Shown here in pieces: positions 1 through 7,347 of a stretch of DNA of 33,468 nt. Below the pieces are notes generated by a model. It had not been told where the DNA came from, searched no databases, and was given only the letters and a program-made list of their open reading frames with translations. Location of the stretch: contig DATBHZ010000121.1 of NCBI GenBank assembly GCA_036557185.1, forward strand, positions 1 through 33,468. The letters run 5' to 3'. The DNA comes from DATBHZ01 sp036557185 (GTDB lineage Bacteria > Actinomycetota > Acidimicrobiia > IMCC26256 > JAENVU01). Within the stretch, counting starts at the first letter, position 1. The number at the start of each line of letters is the position of its first letter. Made by a program: the position numbers and the translations under genes.

Positions 1-1
1 C

Positions 2-1276
2 GGCCACTGCGCGTTGCGCCGGTACGTGATGGGGGAGGAGTCCGTCGAGCGCACCGCGACCGAGGACGAGCAGGCGTCGATGGTCTCCGAGCTCCACCGC
101 GCGCTCGACGCGGGCGGTCTCGGGTTCTCCACGACGCTCGCATACACCCACTCCGACGGTGACGGGAAGCCGGTCGCGAGCCGGTGGGCCTCGCACGACG
201 AGGTGCTCGCGCTGTGCGGGGCAGTGAGCGAGCACGAGGGAACGACGCTCGAGGCGATCATCGACGGTTGCCTCGACCAGTTCTCCGACGACGAGATCGA
301 CCTCTTCGTGAAGATGTCGGTGGCAGGCCGCCGACCGCTCAACTGGAACGTGCTGACCGTCGACTCCCGCGTCCCGGAACGCGTGCCGCGCCAGCTCGCG
401 GCGTCGAGCGCCGCCCGGGACGCCGGCGGGAAGATCGTCGCGCTCACCATGCCCGTCCTCGTGCCGATGAACATGAGCTTCCTCAACTACTGCGCGCTCT
501 TCATGCTCCCGGGATGGAACGAGGTGATGGGGCTGCCGGTCCCGGACCGGATCGCGAAGCTGCGGGATCCCGAGACGCGCGCGTGGATGGACGCGCGAGC
601 GAACAGCGACGAAGCGGGCGTGTTCCGGCGTCTTGCAGACTGGCCGAACTACGTGCTCGGCGACACGTATTCGAGCGCGAACGAAGGCCTCAAGGGCAGG
701 ACGGTTCGTGAGCTCGCGACCGAGCGGGGCGCCAAGCCGTTCGACACGCTGCTCGACATCGTGATCGCCGACGACCTGCGCACGATCCTGTGGCCCATCG
801 CGCCCGACGGGGACGCGGCGTCGTGGGATCTTCGCAAGGAAGTCTGGGAGGACGGCCGCGCGATGCTCGGTGGCTCGGACGCCGGAGCGCACCTCGACCG
901 CATGTGCGGTGCTCCGTACACCACGCGGTTCCTCGGCGACATGATCCGTGGACGAAAGCTCGTTCCGCTCGAGGATGCGGTTCGGATGATCACCGATGAC
1001 CCCGCGCGGCTCTTCGGCCTGCGCGAACGCGGGCGCCTGAGCAGCGGGTTCCACGCGGACATCGTCGTATTCGACCCGGAGACGATCGGTGCCGACCCGG
1101 CGACGCTGGTCGCGGATTTACCCGGCGGTTCCGCTCGGCTTACCTCAGGGTCACAAGGCGTGGCACACGTCTATGTCAACGGGGTGGAGACAGTCACGGA
1201 CAGTGAAGCGACCGGCGCGACTCCGGGGGCCGTGCTCCACAGCGGGCGTGACACCACGACCGCCCCTCTCGCCTGA
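2..1276 (+). CDS. N-acyl-D-amino-acid deacylase-type amidohydrolase, C-terminal part (5' truncated)
   Basis: The open frame runs in from the left edge, so the N-terminus with the first metal-binding HxH is missing; about 424 residues are visible. It shows GHCALR, then GLGFSTT, a late GSDAGAHLD segment with the Asp expected to act in catalysis, and a C-terminal ARLFGLRERG...ADIVVFDP stretch that closes the small beta domain of amidohydrolases. The same landmarks (GHCAVR, ALGFSTS) occur in the partial gene at 32129, so the two are paralogues. The family hydrolyses N-acyl or ring amide bonds with zinc, usually in the cytoplasm. The substrate cannot be told: the annotated D-aminoacylase activity applies to only part of this large family. 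The family is well supported, the substrate is not. Confidence 0.85.
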   Translation, partial: GHCALRRYVMGEESVERTATEDEQASMVSELHRALDAGGLGFSTTLAYTHSDGDGKPVASRWASHDEVLALCGAVSEHEGTTLEAIIDGCLDQFSDDEIDLFVKMSVAGRRPLNWNVLTVDSRVPERVPRQLAASSAARDAGGKIVALTMPVLVPMNMSFLNYCALFMLPGWNEVMGLPVPDRIAKLRDPETRAWMDARANSDEAGVFRRLADWPNYVLGDTYSSANEGLKGRTVRELATERGAKPFDTLLDIVIADDLRTILWPIAPDGDAASWDLRKEVWEDGRAMLGGSDAGAHLDRMCGAPYTTRFLGDMIRGRKLVPLEDAVRMITDDPARLFGLRERGRLSSGFHADIVVFDPETIGADPATLVADLPGGSARLTSGSQGVAHVYVNGVETVTDSEATGATPGAVLHSGRDTTTAPLA

Positions 1277-1351
1277 GACAATTCGCTGCCCGGGCAATCC
1301 CTGGCTCTCGCACGTCCGTATCACTCCTAGTCCACGACGAGGGGGTCCCCC

Positions 1352-1855
1352 ATGATCGGCCGACGTGTAGTTGTCATCGGCGGTTTCGCTGCGATCGTCG
1401 CGCTCGCTGCATGCAGCAGCGGGAGCAGCAACAAGTCGAGCTCGAAGAACACCACGACGACGAAGCCTGCGACGAGCGCGACCAGCGCCGCGGCTCCGGC
1501 AACCGCCGCGGCCGTCAAGGTCGGGAACACGAGCCTCGGCAAGGTGCTCGTCGACTCGCAGGGCAAGACGCTCTACCTGTTCAAGAACGACAAGGGCACG
1601 ACGAGCGAGGTGCCGGCAGGCCTCCTCGCGCTGTGGCCCCCGATCACGGCGTCGTCCGGGGCCACGGTCGGACCGGGCCTCGACCAGTCGAAGCTCGTCG
1701 CTGTGAAGCAGTCCAACGGGCAGACGTGGCTCACCTACAACGGTCACGTCCTGTACACCTACAAGCCCGACACGAGCCCGGGTGACACCAAGGGCCAGAA
1801 GCTCGCCAACGTCTGGTTCGTCGTCTCTTCCACGGGAACGCCGATCGGGGAATGA
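1352..1855 (+). CDS. Secreted-repeat lipoprotein (COG4315-like)
   Basis: A 167-residue exported lipoprotein. The signal peptide has RR at 4-5, a hydrophobic core, and a lipobox LAAC with Cys21 as lipidation site, followed by a Ser/Thr/Lys-rich linker to about residue 55. The globular part carries the two short repeats of the 'secreted repeat of unknown function' family: GKTLYLF near residue 75 and YNGHVLYTY near 130, with LWPP between. Most relatives have a Cys pair just before WPP; here that stretch reads EVPAGLLALWPP, so the pair is absent. The start is supported by a GAGGGGG ribosome site at 1339-1345. It is probably anchored on the outer face of the membrane; its biochemical role is unknown. 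Confidence 0.85.
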   Translation: MIGRRVVVIGGFAAIVALAACSSGSSNKSSSKNTTTTKPATSATSAAAPATAAAVKVGNTSLGKVLVDSQGKTLYLFKNDKGTTSEVPAGLLALWPPITASSGATVGPGLDQSKLVAVKQSNGQTWLTYNGHVLYTYKPDTSPGDTKGQKLANVWFVVSSTGTPIGE

Positions 1856-1862
1856 TCTCGGG

Positions 1863-2945
1863 GTGACCAACCCCGGGCTCCCGAACGACTTCATGGACGC
1901 GCGCACCCGCTTCCTCACTGCCGCCGAGGAAGCGGGGGCGCGCGTTCGACATCTGGAGCATCCGCTCCCCGGTCCGCACGGTGAGCGGCTCGCAACCGAC
2001 GTCGCCGTGCTCGGGCGCCCCGACGCACCGGCGCGCCTCGTCGTGATCTCGGGAACACACGGTGTCGAGGGATTTGCGGGGTCGGCGTGCCAGGAAGCGC
2101 TGCTGAAGGTGGGCGTCGCGGCGGCCCGCGCGCTCGTCACCGGCGATCTGGCCGTTGTGGTCGTGCATGCGATCAATCCGTACGGCTTCGCATGGGTCCG
2201 CCGCGTGAACGAGGACAACGTCGATCTGAACCGCAACTGCATCGACTTCACCGGGCCGGTCCCCGAGAACCCCGGCTACGACGAGCTCGCCGACGCGCTG
2301 GTCCCGGACCGTTGGGACGCCGCGACCCAGGAGCGCACGGCCGGGATCCTCCTGCAGTACGCGGAGCGCCACGGCTTCGACGGTCTCCAGGAGGCCGTGA
2401 GCATGGGGCAGTACAAGCATCCGAACGGCGTGTACTTCGGTGGCACTGCACCGGTGTGGTCGCGCCGGGCGCTCGAGGACATCGCGCGTCACGACTGCGC
2501 GGGAGCGGCCCGCGTCGCGATCCTCGACCTGCATACCGGACTCGGTCCGCACGGTGTCGGCGAGCTGATCGCGTCGCACCCCGACGCGTCCGGCCGCGAG
2601 CGTCTCGCGGATTGGTACGGCGCGTACACGATCCCGAGCGAGGGAACCTCGGTCTCGGCCGAGCTCCACGGCGACATCCTCGACGGCTTCGACGAGTGGC
2701 TCCCGGAGGTGGAGCTGACGTCGGTCGCGATCGAGTACGGGACCGTCGACATCGTCGAGGTCGCGAACGCGCTGCGCGCCGACGCGTGGTTGCACGCGTT
2801 CTCCGACCCGACCGGCCCGGATGCCGGTCCGATCAAGGCGGCACTGCACGCCGCGTTCGCGCCGGACGACTCGGGATGGCTGACCGCAGTGCGCGAACGT
2901 TTCGACGACGTGTCGGGCAGAGCCGTCGAGGGTCTGCTGCAGTAG
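1863..2945 (+). CDS. DUF2817 / M14-like zinc peptidase-fold protein
   Basis: A 360-residue protein of the DUF2817 family, which has the zinc carboxypeptidase (M14) fold. Visible landmarks are SGTHGVEG (the HxxE zinc pair), NPYGFAW followed by EDNVDLNRN (the usual substrate-side Asn/Arg), and DLHTGLG (third zinc His). All expected metal ligands are therefore present and the protein is probably a cytoplasmic amidohydrolase or peptidase; the substrate is unknown. I chose GTG at 1863 because relatives have a few residues before the DF.DAR.RF motif; ATG at 1893 would remove them. It begins 7 bases after the lipoprotein stop, so co-transcription is possible, though the functions look unrelated. It is convergent with the membrane protein ending at 2949. 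Confidence 0.85.
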   Translation: MTNPGLPNDFMDARTRFLTAAEEAGARVRHLEHPLPGPHGERLATDVAVLGRPDAPARLVVISGTHGVEGFAGSACQEALLKVGVAAARALVTGDLAVVVVHAINPYGFAWVRRVNEDNVDLNRNCIDFTGPVPENPGYDELADALVPDRWDAATQERTAGILLQYAERHGFDGLQEAVSMGQYKHPNGVYFGGTAPVWSRRALEDIARHDCAGAARVAILDLHTGLGPHGVGELIASHPDASGRERLADWYGAYTIPSEGTSVSAELHGDILDGFDEWLPEVELTSVAIEYGTVDIVEVANALRADAWLHAFSDPTGPDAGPIKAALHAAFAPDDSGWLTAVRERFDDVSGRAVEGLLQ

Positions 2946-2948
2946 CAG

Positions 2949-3824
2949 CTAGACGATCGGTGCTTCCCAGTTGTTCGCGATCGTGCGACGCCGCTGGGCC
3001 TGCGGGATGGAGCGGAGGGTCCGGCGCCGGCGCGAGTCGTCGAACACGTGGCCGACGAGGATCAGCCCGCCGCCCGCGATGGCTAGGACCACCCCCGGGA
3101 TGATGAGGTGGTCGCCGGTCTCGAGCAGGATCCCGACGATCGCGCCCCAGCTCCCCATGTGGCGGAGGATCAGCGTGGGGATGGCCCAGAACATCGTCAC
3201 CGCCGTCGCGCCCGCGACGAGCATCCATCGACCGACGCGCATGATCGAACGGCCACGATGGTCACTCGTGACGACGCCGAAGGCGATGAGCACGATGCCG
3301 AGCACGGCGAACAAGAGCATGACTGCTTGCAGCCGCGACATCGCAGCTTTCAGGTTCGGCAACGCGTCGGGATCGATCATCACGTGGAAGCTCGGCGGGA
3401 CCGGAACGATCGGCGCGCCGTGCACCTCTGCCGAATGGATCGCGGCGAGCACTGCAGGCTGGTTGAGCTCGATCTGACCCTGCGCGCCGTCGAACAGGTG
3501 CGCGTGCATGGCGACGAGGACGGCCTCGAACGCGGGGGTGATCTGCGGTTGCGCGACCGCGGCCTGCGCCAGAGTCTGCGCATCGTTCACCTCGTCAGTG
3601 GACACCGCGGACTGGTCGGGGATGAGCGCGTCCTCGACGGACTGCGCGAGCTCCGTGCGCACCGTCGGGTCCTTGAGCAGTGTCGGCGCGGTCTGGGAGA
3701 GCTTCGTCGTGTCCTTCGCCGTCGTCTGGAGCGCCCAGATGACGCCGGCGAGCAACGTCAACGTCAGCCCGCAGACGAGGATGGTCTGCGCCTTGATCTT
3801 CTTCTTGCTGCCCTGCTTGCCCAT
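2949..3824 (-). CDS. Four-helix membrane protein, unrecognised
   Basis: A 291-residue protein with a Lys-rich cytoplasmic N-terminus (KKKIK), a first membrane segment at about 13-32, an external domain at about 33-165 rich in Ala/Gln/Thr, and three further membrane segments near 167-185, 200-220 and 241-260. The C-terminus is basic (SRRRRTLRS) and probably cytoplasmic. I do not recognise a named family; the layout resembles actinobacterial integral membrane proteins of unknown function. The ATG has no clear ribosome site, but TAGATA lies 6 bases ahead of it (3831-3836, minus), a near match to the leaderless pattern seen elsewhere in the window. Only 3 bases separate its stop from the convergent DUF2817 gene. 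Confidence 0.75.
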   Translation of the reverse strand: MGKQGSKKKIKAQTILVCGLTLTLLAGVIWALQTTAKDTTKLSQTAPTLLKDPTVRTELAQSVEDALIPDQSAVSTDEVNDAQTLAQAAVAQPQITPAFEAVLVAMHAHLFDGAQGQIELNQPAVLAAIHSAEVHGAPIVPVPPSFHVMIDPDALPNLKAAMSRLQAVMLLFAVLGIVLIAFGVVTSDHRGRSIMRVGRWMLVAGATAVTMFWAIPTLILRHMGSWGAIVGILLETGDHLIIPGVVLAIAGGGLILVGHVFDDSRRRRTLRSIPQAQRRRTIANNWEAPIV

Positions 3825-3830
3825 TCGGCC

Positions 3831-3836
3831 TATCTA
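3831..3836 (-). promoter_or_regulatory. Possible -10 element (TAGATA) of the 3824 membrane-protein gene
   Basis: On the minus strand TAGATA sits 6 bases before the ATG. The last base departs from TAnnnT, so this is weaker than the other leaderless candidates. No convincing -35 is visible. Confidence 0.3.
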
Positions 3837-4047
3837 TCGGCAGCGGCCGCCTTTGGCTGGAGCCCCGCGGGGCCAGTCTCTGGAAATTTTTGATCCGATC
3901 CGAACGCACCAGACCGCTCGCGTCTAGGGCTGCTGTCAGCGCAAGACGCGAGCCCCCCGGGGCGGGCCAGCGGACCGGGCAGGGTGGCCCGCGGCCCAGC
4001 GCCCCGGAGGCCGGCCTATCTTGCTCGGCCCAGCGTGGCGGCGCCAG

Positions 4048-4065
4048 CGCGCAACGCGTTGCGCG
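4048..4065. promoter_or_regulatory. 18-bp perfect palindrome, operator candidate 1
   Basis: CGCGCAACGCGTTGCGCG is identical to its reverse complement. It lies downstream of the TATCTT hexamer and about 100 bases before the ligase start, a position suited to a repressor, or to an RNA hairpin if transcribed. Its right arm shares GCGC and one more base with the next palindrome. Palindromes are easier to obtain in GC-rich DNA, but a perfect 18-mer is still notable. Confidence 0.5.
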
Positions 4066-4076
4066 AGTACTCGCGC
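4061..4076. promoter_or_regulatory. 16-bp perfect palindrome, operator candidate 2
   Basis: GCGCGAGTACTCGCGC is a perfect palindrome that shares bases 4061-4065 with the preceding one. If the RNA is made, the two hairpins would be mutually exclusive; if DNA is read, they could be side-by-side dimer sites. It is followed directly by the GAGGGG ribosome-site-like stretch of the small ORF at 4088. Confidence 0.5.
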
Positions 4077-4087
4077 GAGGGGTGACC

Positions 4088-4153
4088 ATGAGTACCCTCA
4101 CCCGGATGCCGCGACTCGAGCGCGTTCCTCCGCGCGACAACGTTCACACGTGA
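4088..4153 (+). CDS. Putative 21-codon leader ORF overlapping the ligase start
   Basis: ATG at 4088 is preceded by GAGGGG at about 4077-4082, a good ribosome-binding distance. The frame encodes 21 residues and ends in TGA at 4151-4153, which overlaps the GTG start of the acyl-CoA ligase at 4150 (GTGA). An alternative shorter version starts at ATG 4106, 7 bases after TACCCT (4093-4098), the same geometry as the leaderless promoters elsewhere. The peptide has no recognisable motif. A role in translational coupling is inference from the overlap; it may also be chance. Confidence 0.35.
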   Translation: MSTLTRMPRLERVPPRDNVHT

Positions 4154-5838
4154 CTGCCCGAGGTGTACCAACCGCGCTCGCGACGATCGAAGCGGAGCTC
4201 GTCGCCCCCGGTGGGCTGTTCGCGCTCGAAGAGACCGAGGTGCGCGGGCAGCGCATGGTCGCCTTCTCGGGGAGGTTGCACTCTCTGCGCGAGGCGGTCG
4301 TCACGTCCCAGGCGCTCGGCGATGCGGAGTACCTGGTGTTTCGCGAAGGAGACGGACGGCGCACCCTGACGTTCGGGCAGCACGCGCGCGCCGTCGCCTC
4401 GGTCGCCGCCGCGCTGCGTGACCGTCATGGAATCCGGCCCGGGGACCGTGTCGCCATCCTCGCGGCGAATTCACCGGAGTGGATCGTGGCGTTCTGGGCG
4501 ATCGTGAGCCTCGGGGCCATCGCCGTCGGGCTGAACGGCTGGTGGGTGGGCCCGGAGATCGAGCATGCCCTCGGTGACTGCGAGCCGACGCTGCTGCTGA
4601 TCGACCGTCCTCGCTTGGCGCGCCTCGAAGGCCGTCGTCCCGGGATGCCGACGGTCGTGATCGAAGAGGCGTTCGACGAGCTCTGGGAACACGATCTCGA
4701 CGCAACGCTCCCCGACATCCCGATCGACGAGGACGACCCGGCCGTGATCCTCTATACGAGCGGTACGACGGGACGCCCCAAGGGTGCGATCAATACGCAC
4801 CGCAACATGCTCGCTGCCGTCAGCCTCTCCTTCTTCCACGGTGCGCGCATGGCGATGCTCACCCCGTCGCCTGCCGGCACGCCGACGACACGCCCGCTCG
4901 TGACGTATCCGCTCTTCCACGTGTCCGGCCTGCACATGGCCGCGGTCGCGTATCTCGTGGGTGGCGTGGGGTCGGTGTGGGCGCCGGGCAGGTTCGACCC
5001 GGAGCGGGTGATGCAGCTGATCGAGGAGGAGCGCATCACGCACTGGTCGTACACCCCGACCATGCTGCACCGAGTGATCACGCACCCGGCGCTCGGCCGG
5101 TACGACCTCTCGACCCTCCGCAGCGGCGGGGGCGGGGGCTCTTCGTTCTCACCGGCGCTGCAGCAGCGCGCCAAGGAGGTGCTGCCGAACCTGCGCGGCT
5201 CGATGGGTGTGGGGTACGGCCAGACCGAATGTGCGGCGCTCGCGACGCTCAACAGCGGCGGAGAGCTGAACGAATTCCCCGATTCGGCAGGGCGACCCCT
5301 GCCCACCGTGCAGATCGAGATCCGTGACGAGGACGGCAAGCCCGTGCCCGAAGGCGTCGAGGGCGAGATCCACCTGCGCGGGCCCATGGTCATGCCCGGG
5401 TACTGGCAACGTCCCGATGCGACGGCCGAGACCATCCTGCCCGGCGGCTGGCTGCGCACCGGGGACATCGGGCGCATGGACGGTGGGCGCCTCTATCTCG
5501 CCTCGCGCAAGCGCGACCTGATCATCCGGGGTGGCGAGAACATCTACCCGGTCGAGATCGAGCAGCGCCTCGAGGAGCATCCCGACGTCGCCGAGGCTGC
5601 GGTCATCCCGGTCGACGACGAGGACCTGGGCCAGGAGGTCAAGGCGGTCGTCGTGGCCTCGCCGGGCGCCACCATCGACGTCGACGATCTCGCCGATTTC
5701 TGCAAGCAGGCGCTCGCGCACTTCAAGGTGCCCGCGTACTGGGAGGTCCGCGCCGAGCCCCTGCCGCGCAACGCGTCCGGCAAGGTGGTGAAGCAGGTGT
5801 TGCTCGACGCCGAGCCGATGCAATTCGTAGAGGAGTAG
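4150..5838 (+). CDS. Acyl-CoA ligase, class I adenylate-forming
   Basis: A 562-residue AMP-binding enzyme that activates a carboxylic acid to acyl-AMP and then to acyl-CoA. Seen in order: the substrate-domain entry RPGDRVAILAANSPEW, the P-loop LYTSGTTGRPKGA near 200-212, a Gly-rich turn (RSGGGGGSSF) before GYGQTE, WLRTGDIG and RKRDLIIRGGENIYPVEIE near 433-472, and the C-terminal catalytic Lys in NASGKVVKQ near 543. The annotated open frame extends upstream, but homology begins only after the GTG at 4150, whose TGA-overlapping position suggests coupling to the short upstream ORF. The isochorismatase-fold gene follows after 3 bases. Acid substrate unknown; fatty, aromatic or terpenoid acids are all possible for this family. 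Confidence 0.92.
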   Translation: MTARGVPTALATIEAELVAPGGLFALEETEVRGQRMVAFSGRLHSLREAVVTSQALGDAEYLVFREGDGRRTLTFGQHARAVASVAAALRDRHGIRPGDRVAILAANSPEWIVAFWAIVSLGAIAVGLNGWWVGPEIEHALGDCEPTLLLIDRPRLARLEGRRPGMPTVVIEEAFDELWEHDLDATLPDIPIDEDDPAVILYTSGTTGRPKGAINTHRNMLAAVSLSFFHGARMAMLTPSPAGTPTTRPLVTYPLFHVSGLHMAAVAYLVGGVGSVWAPGRFDPERVMQLIEEERITHWSYTPTMLHRVITHPALGRYDLSTLRSGGGGGSSFSPALQQRAKEVLPNLRGSMGVGYGQTECAALATLNSGGELNEFPDSAGRPLPTVQIEIRDEDGKPVPEGVEGEIHLRGPMVMPGYWQRPDATAETILPGGWLRTGDIGRMDGGRLYLASRKRDLIIRGGENIYPVEIEQRLEEHPDVAEAAVIPVDDEDLGQEVKAVVVASPGATIDVDDLADFCKQALAHFKVPAYWEVRAEPLPRNASGKVVKQVLLDAEPMQFVEE

Positions 5839-5841
5839 CCC

Positions 5842-6477
5842 GTGCCCCTGGATCTCGTATCGCTGGTCGCGCCGGACCACACGGCGCTCGTCCTGCAGGA
5901 GGTGCAGAACGGCGTCGTCGGAGAGCGCTCCGCGCTGCCCGCGCTCGCCGAGGCAGGAGCCGACGTCGGTCTCGTCGAGCACTGCGCGCAGCTCGCGCGT
6001 GCGGCTCGCGCCTGTGGCGTCGAGGTCTTCCACTGCACGGCGGAGACCCGCGACGATCTCCGGGGAGCGAACAGGAACGCTCGACTCTTCCAGGGTGTCC
6101 GCAAGAGCCCGGTGCCGCTCTCGCCCGGCTCCGACGCGGTGCGCGTGCCGGACGCGATCGGGGTCGCGCCGACCGATGTGGTGCTCCCGCGCCACCACGG
6201 TCTCGGTCCCATGACGGGTACGCAGCTCGACTCGATGCTGAGGAACCTCGGGGTAACGACCATCGTCGGCGTCGGCGTATCGGTCAACATCGGCGTCACG
6301 AACCTCGCGTTCGACGCCGTGAACCGCGGCTACCAATGCGTGCTCCCGACCGACGCCGTCGCCGGGTTCCCGGCCGAGTACGCCCAAGAGGTTCTGAAGA
6401 ACACGCTCGCGCTCGTGGCGACACTCACCACAACGGCCGAGATTCTCGAGATCTGGGCGGCAGCGGCGATCCCATAG
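5842..6477 (+). CDS. Isochorismatase-fold protein lacking the catalytic triad
   Basis: A 211-residue protein with the isochorismatase/cysteine-hydrolase fold: strand 1 with LVLQEVQNG near 16-24, TGTQLDSMLR and a GVGVSVNIGVTNLAFDAVNRGY core near 127-165. The family triad is Asp-Lys-Cys. Here the Asp position is Glu20, the Lys region reads PRHHG (Arg117, His118, His119), and the position normally held by the nucleophilic Cys is Gly151. Conservation around these sites is otherwise good, so this is not decay: it looks like a subfamily with different chemistry or a binding role. GTG start with GAGGAG ahead, 3 bases after the ligase, so it is almost certainly co-expressed with it and may act on, or bind, the same acid or CoA ester. 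Confidence 0.8.
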   Translation: MPLDLVSLVAPDHTALVLQEVQNGVVGERSALPALAEAGADVGLVEHCAQLARAARACGVEVFHCTAETRDDLRGANRNARLFQGVRKSPVPLSPGSDAVRVPDAIGVAPTDVVLPRHHGLGPMTGTQLDSMLRNLGVTTIVGVGVSVNIGVTNLAFDAVNRGYQCVLPTDAVAGFPAEYAQEVLKNTLALVATLTTTAEILEIWAAAAIP

Positions 6478-6531
6478 CACGGCCTGCATCGGCCATGCTG
6501 GTCCGGACGCGCAGCATCGATGGAGGACTCC

Positions 6532-7299
6532 GTGGCGAACAAGACCGCGCAGCGTGCGGCGGCCAGCAAGAAGCAGCAGGCGCTCCGGCAGCGGGCAGCC
6601 GCGGCCCGGCGGCGGACGATGTGGACGCGCGTGGCGGTCGCGGCGCTCGTGGTCGCGGTCGTCGTCGTCGTCATCTTCGCCGCGACCGGGGGCGGTGGCT
6701 CGAGCACGTCGACCGGCTCGACCTCGGCGAACCCGACACCGCAAGGAACGCTGCCGACGCTTGCGCTGAAGAGTGACGGCACGGCGCTCGCCACCGGTCA
6801 GCCGCTCGCGACCACGCCTCCACCGTGGAACCTTCCGGCCGACGCGAAGCCCTACATCAAGGCCGCGGGTCTCACGGCACTCCCCGCCGAGACGCTCAAC
6901 TACCACTACCACGCGCACCTCGACGTGATCGACGGCTCATCGCGCGTCACGCTTCCCCAGGGGCTCGGGTTCGTGATCGAGGACGGTCAGCCGGAGGGGC
7001 TCACGTCGCTGCACACGCACGACACGAGTGGCATCGTTCACATCGAGTCGCCGAAGAACACGAAGTTCACGCTCGGCCAGGTGTTCACCGAATGGGCAGT
7101 GCGCCTGTCGAAGGACTGCGTCGGTGGCCTGTGCAGTGGCAACGGCAAGGTCGTGCGGTTCTTCGTGGACGGCAAGGAGTACACGGGCGACCCGCAGCAG
7201 CTCGTGCTGCGCGGGCACCAGGAGATCGCGATCTGGTACGGCCCCGCCACGGCGAAGCCGAACGTTCCCGGGTCCTACCCGTTCCCCGACGGCTACTAG
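6532..7299 (+). CDS. Membrane-anchored protein with an external His-rich domain, unrecognised
   Basis: A 255-residue protein: a strongly basic Gln/Ala/Lys/Arg N-terminus (1-30), one membrane helix at 31-51, a Gly/Ser/Thr linker to about 70, and an external domain of about 180 residues. That domain carries HYHAH (His125, 127, 129), LHTHD (161, 163), His170, DCVGGLC (Cys196, Cys201) and His229, an arrangement suited to metal binding. I recall similar actinobacterial hypothetical proteins but no established function. GTG 6532 is preferred over ATG 6520 because GGAGG at 6522-6526 lies 5 bases before the GTG. The spacing from the isochorismatase-fold gene (54 bases) leaves co-transcription open. 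Confidence 0.75.
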   Translation: MANKTAQRAAASKKQQALRQRAAAARRRTMWTRVAVAALVVAVVVVVIFAATGGGGSSTSTGSTSANPTPQGTLPTLALKSDGTALATGQPLATTPPPWNLPADAKPYIKAAGLTALPAETLNYHYHAHLDVIDGSSRVTLPQGLGFVIEDGQPEGLTSLHTHDTSGIVHIESPKNTKFTLGQVFTEWAVRLSKDCVGGLCSGNGKVVRFFVDGKEYTGDPQQLVLRGHQEIAIWYGPATAKPNVPGSYPFPDGY

Positions 7300-7347
7300 C
7301 GGAGAGCGGTCGACCACCGCGCGGCCGCCGGGTGTCATCATCGGCAG

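Larger units (their letters stand above)
3837..4087. other. Non-coding regulatory region between divergent genes
   Basis: The roughly 325-base space between the minus-strand membrane protein and the acyl-CoA ligase contains a GC palindrome (GCCCCGCGGGGC, 3862-3873), a short AT-rich patch at about 3885-3893, a TATCTT hexamer at 4017-4022 that could serve as a plus-strand -10, and two overlapping perfect palindromes at 4048-4076. I see no conserved protein in it on either strand. Confidence 0.5.

Noticed and set aside
1340..1351. GGGGG-T-CCCCC just before the lipoprotein start as a hairpin hiding the ribosome site
   Set aside because: A one-base loop cannot form; the G-run is simply the ribosome-binding site.
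3862..3893. GC palindrome followed by an AT-rich patch as intrinsic terminator
   Set aside because: No plus-strand gene ends nearby and the T-run is not adjacent to the stem.
5149..6918. 589-codon minus-strand frame
   Set aside because: Antisense to the ligase, isochorismatase-fold and membrane protein genes; low-complexity product.
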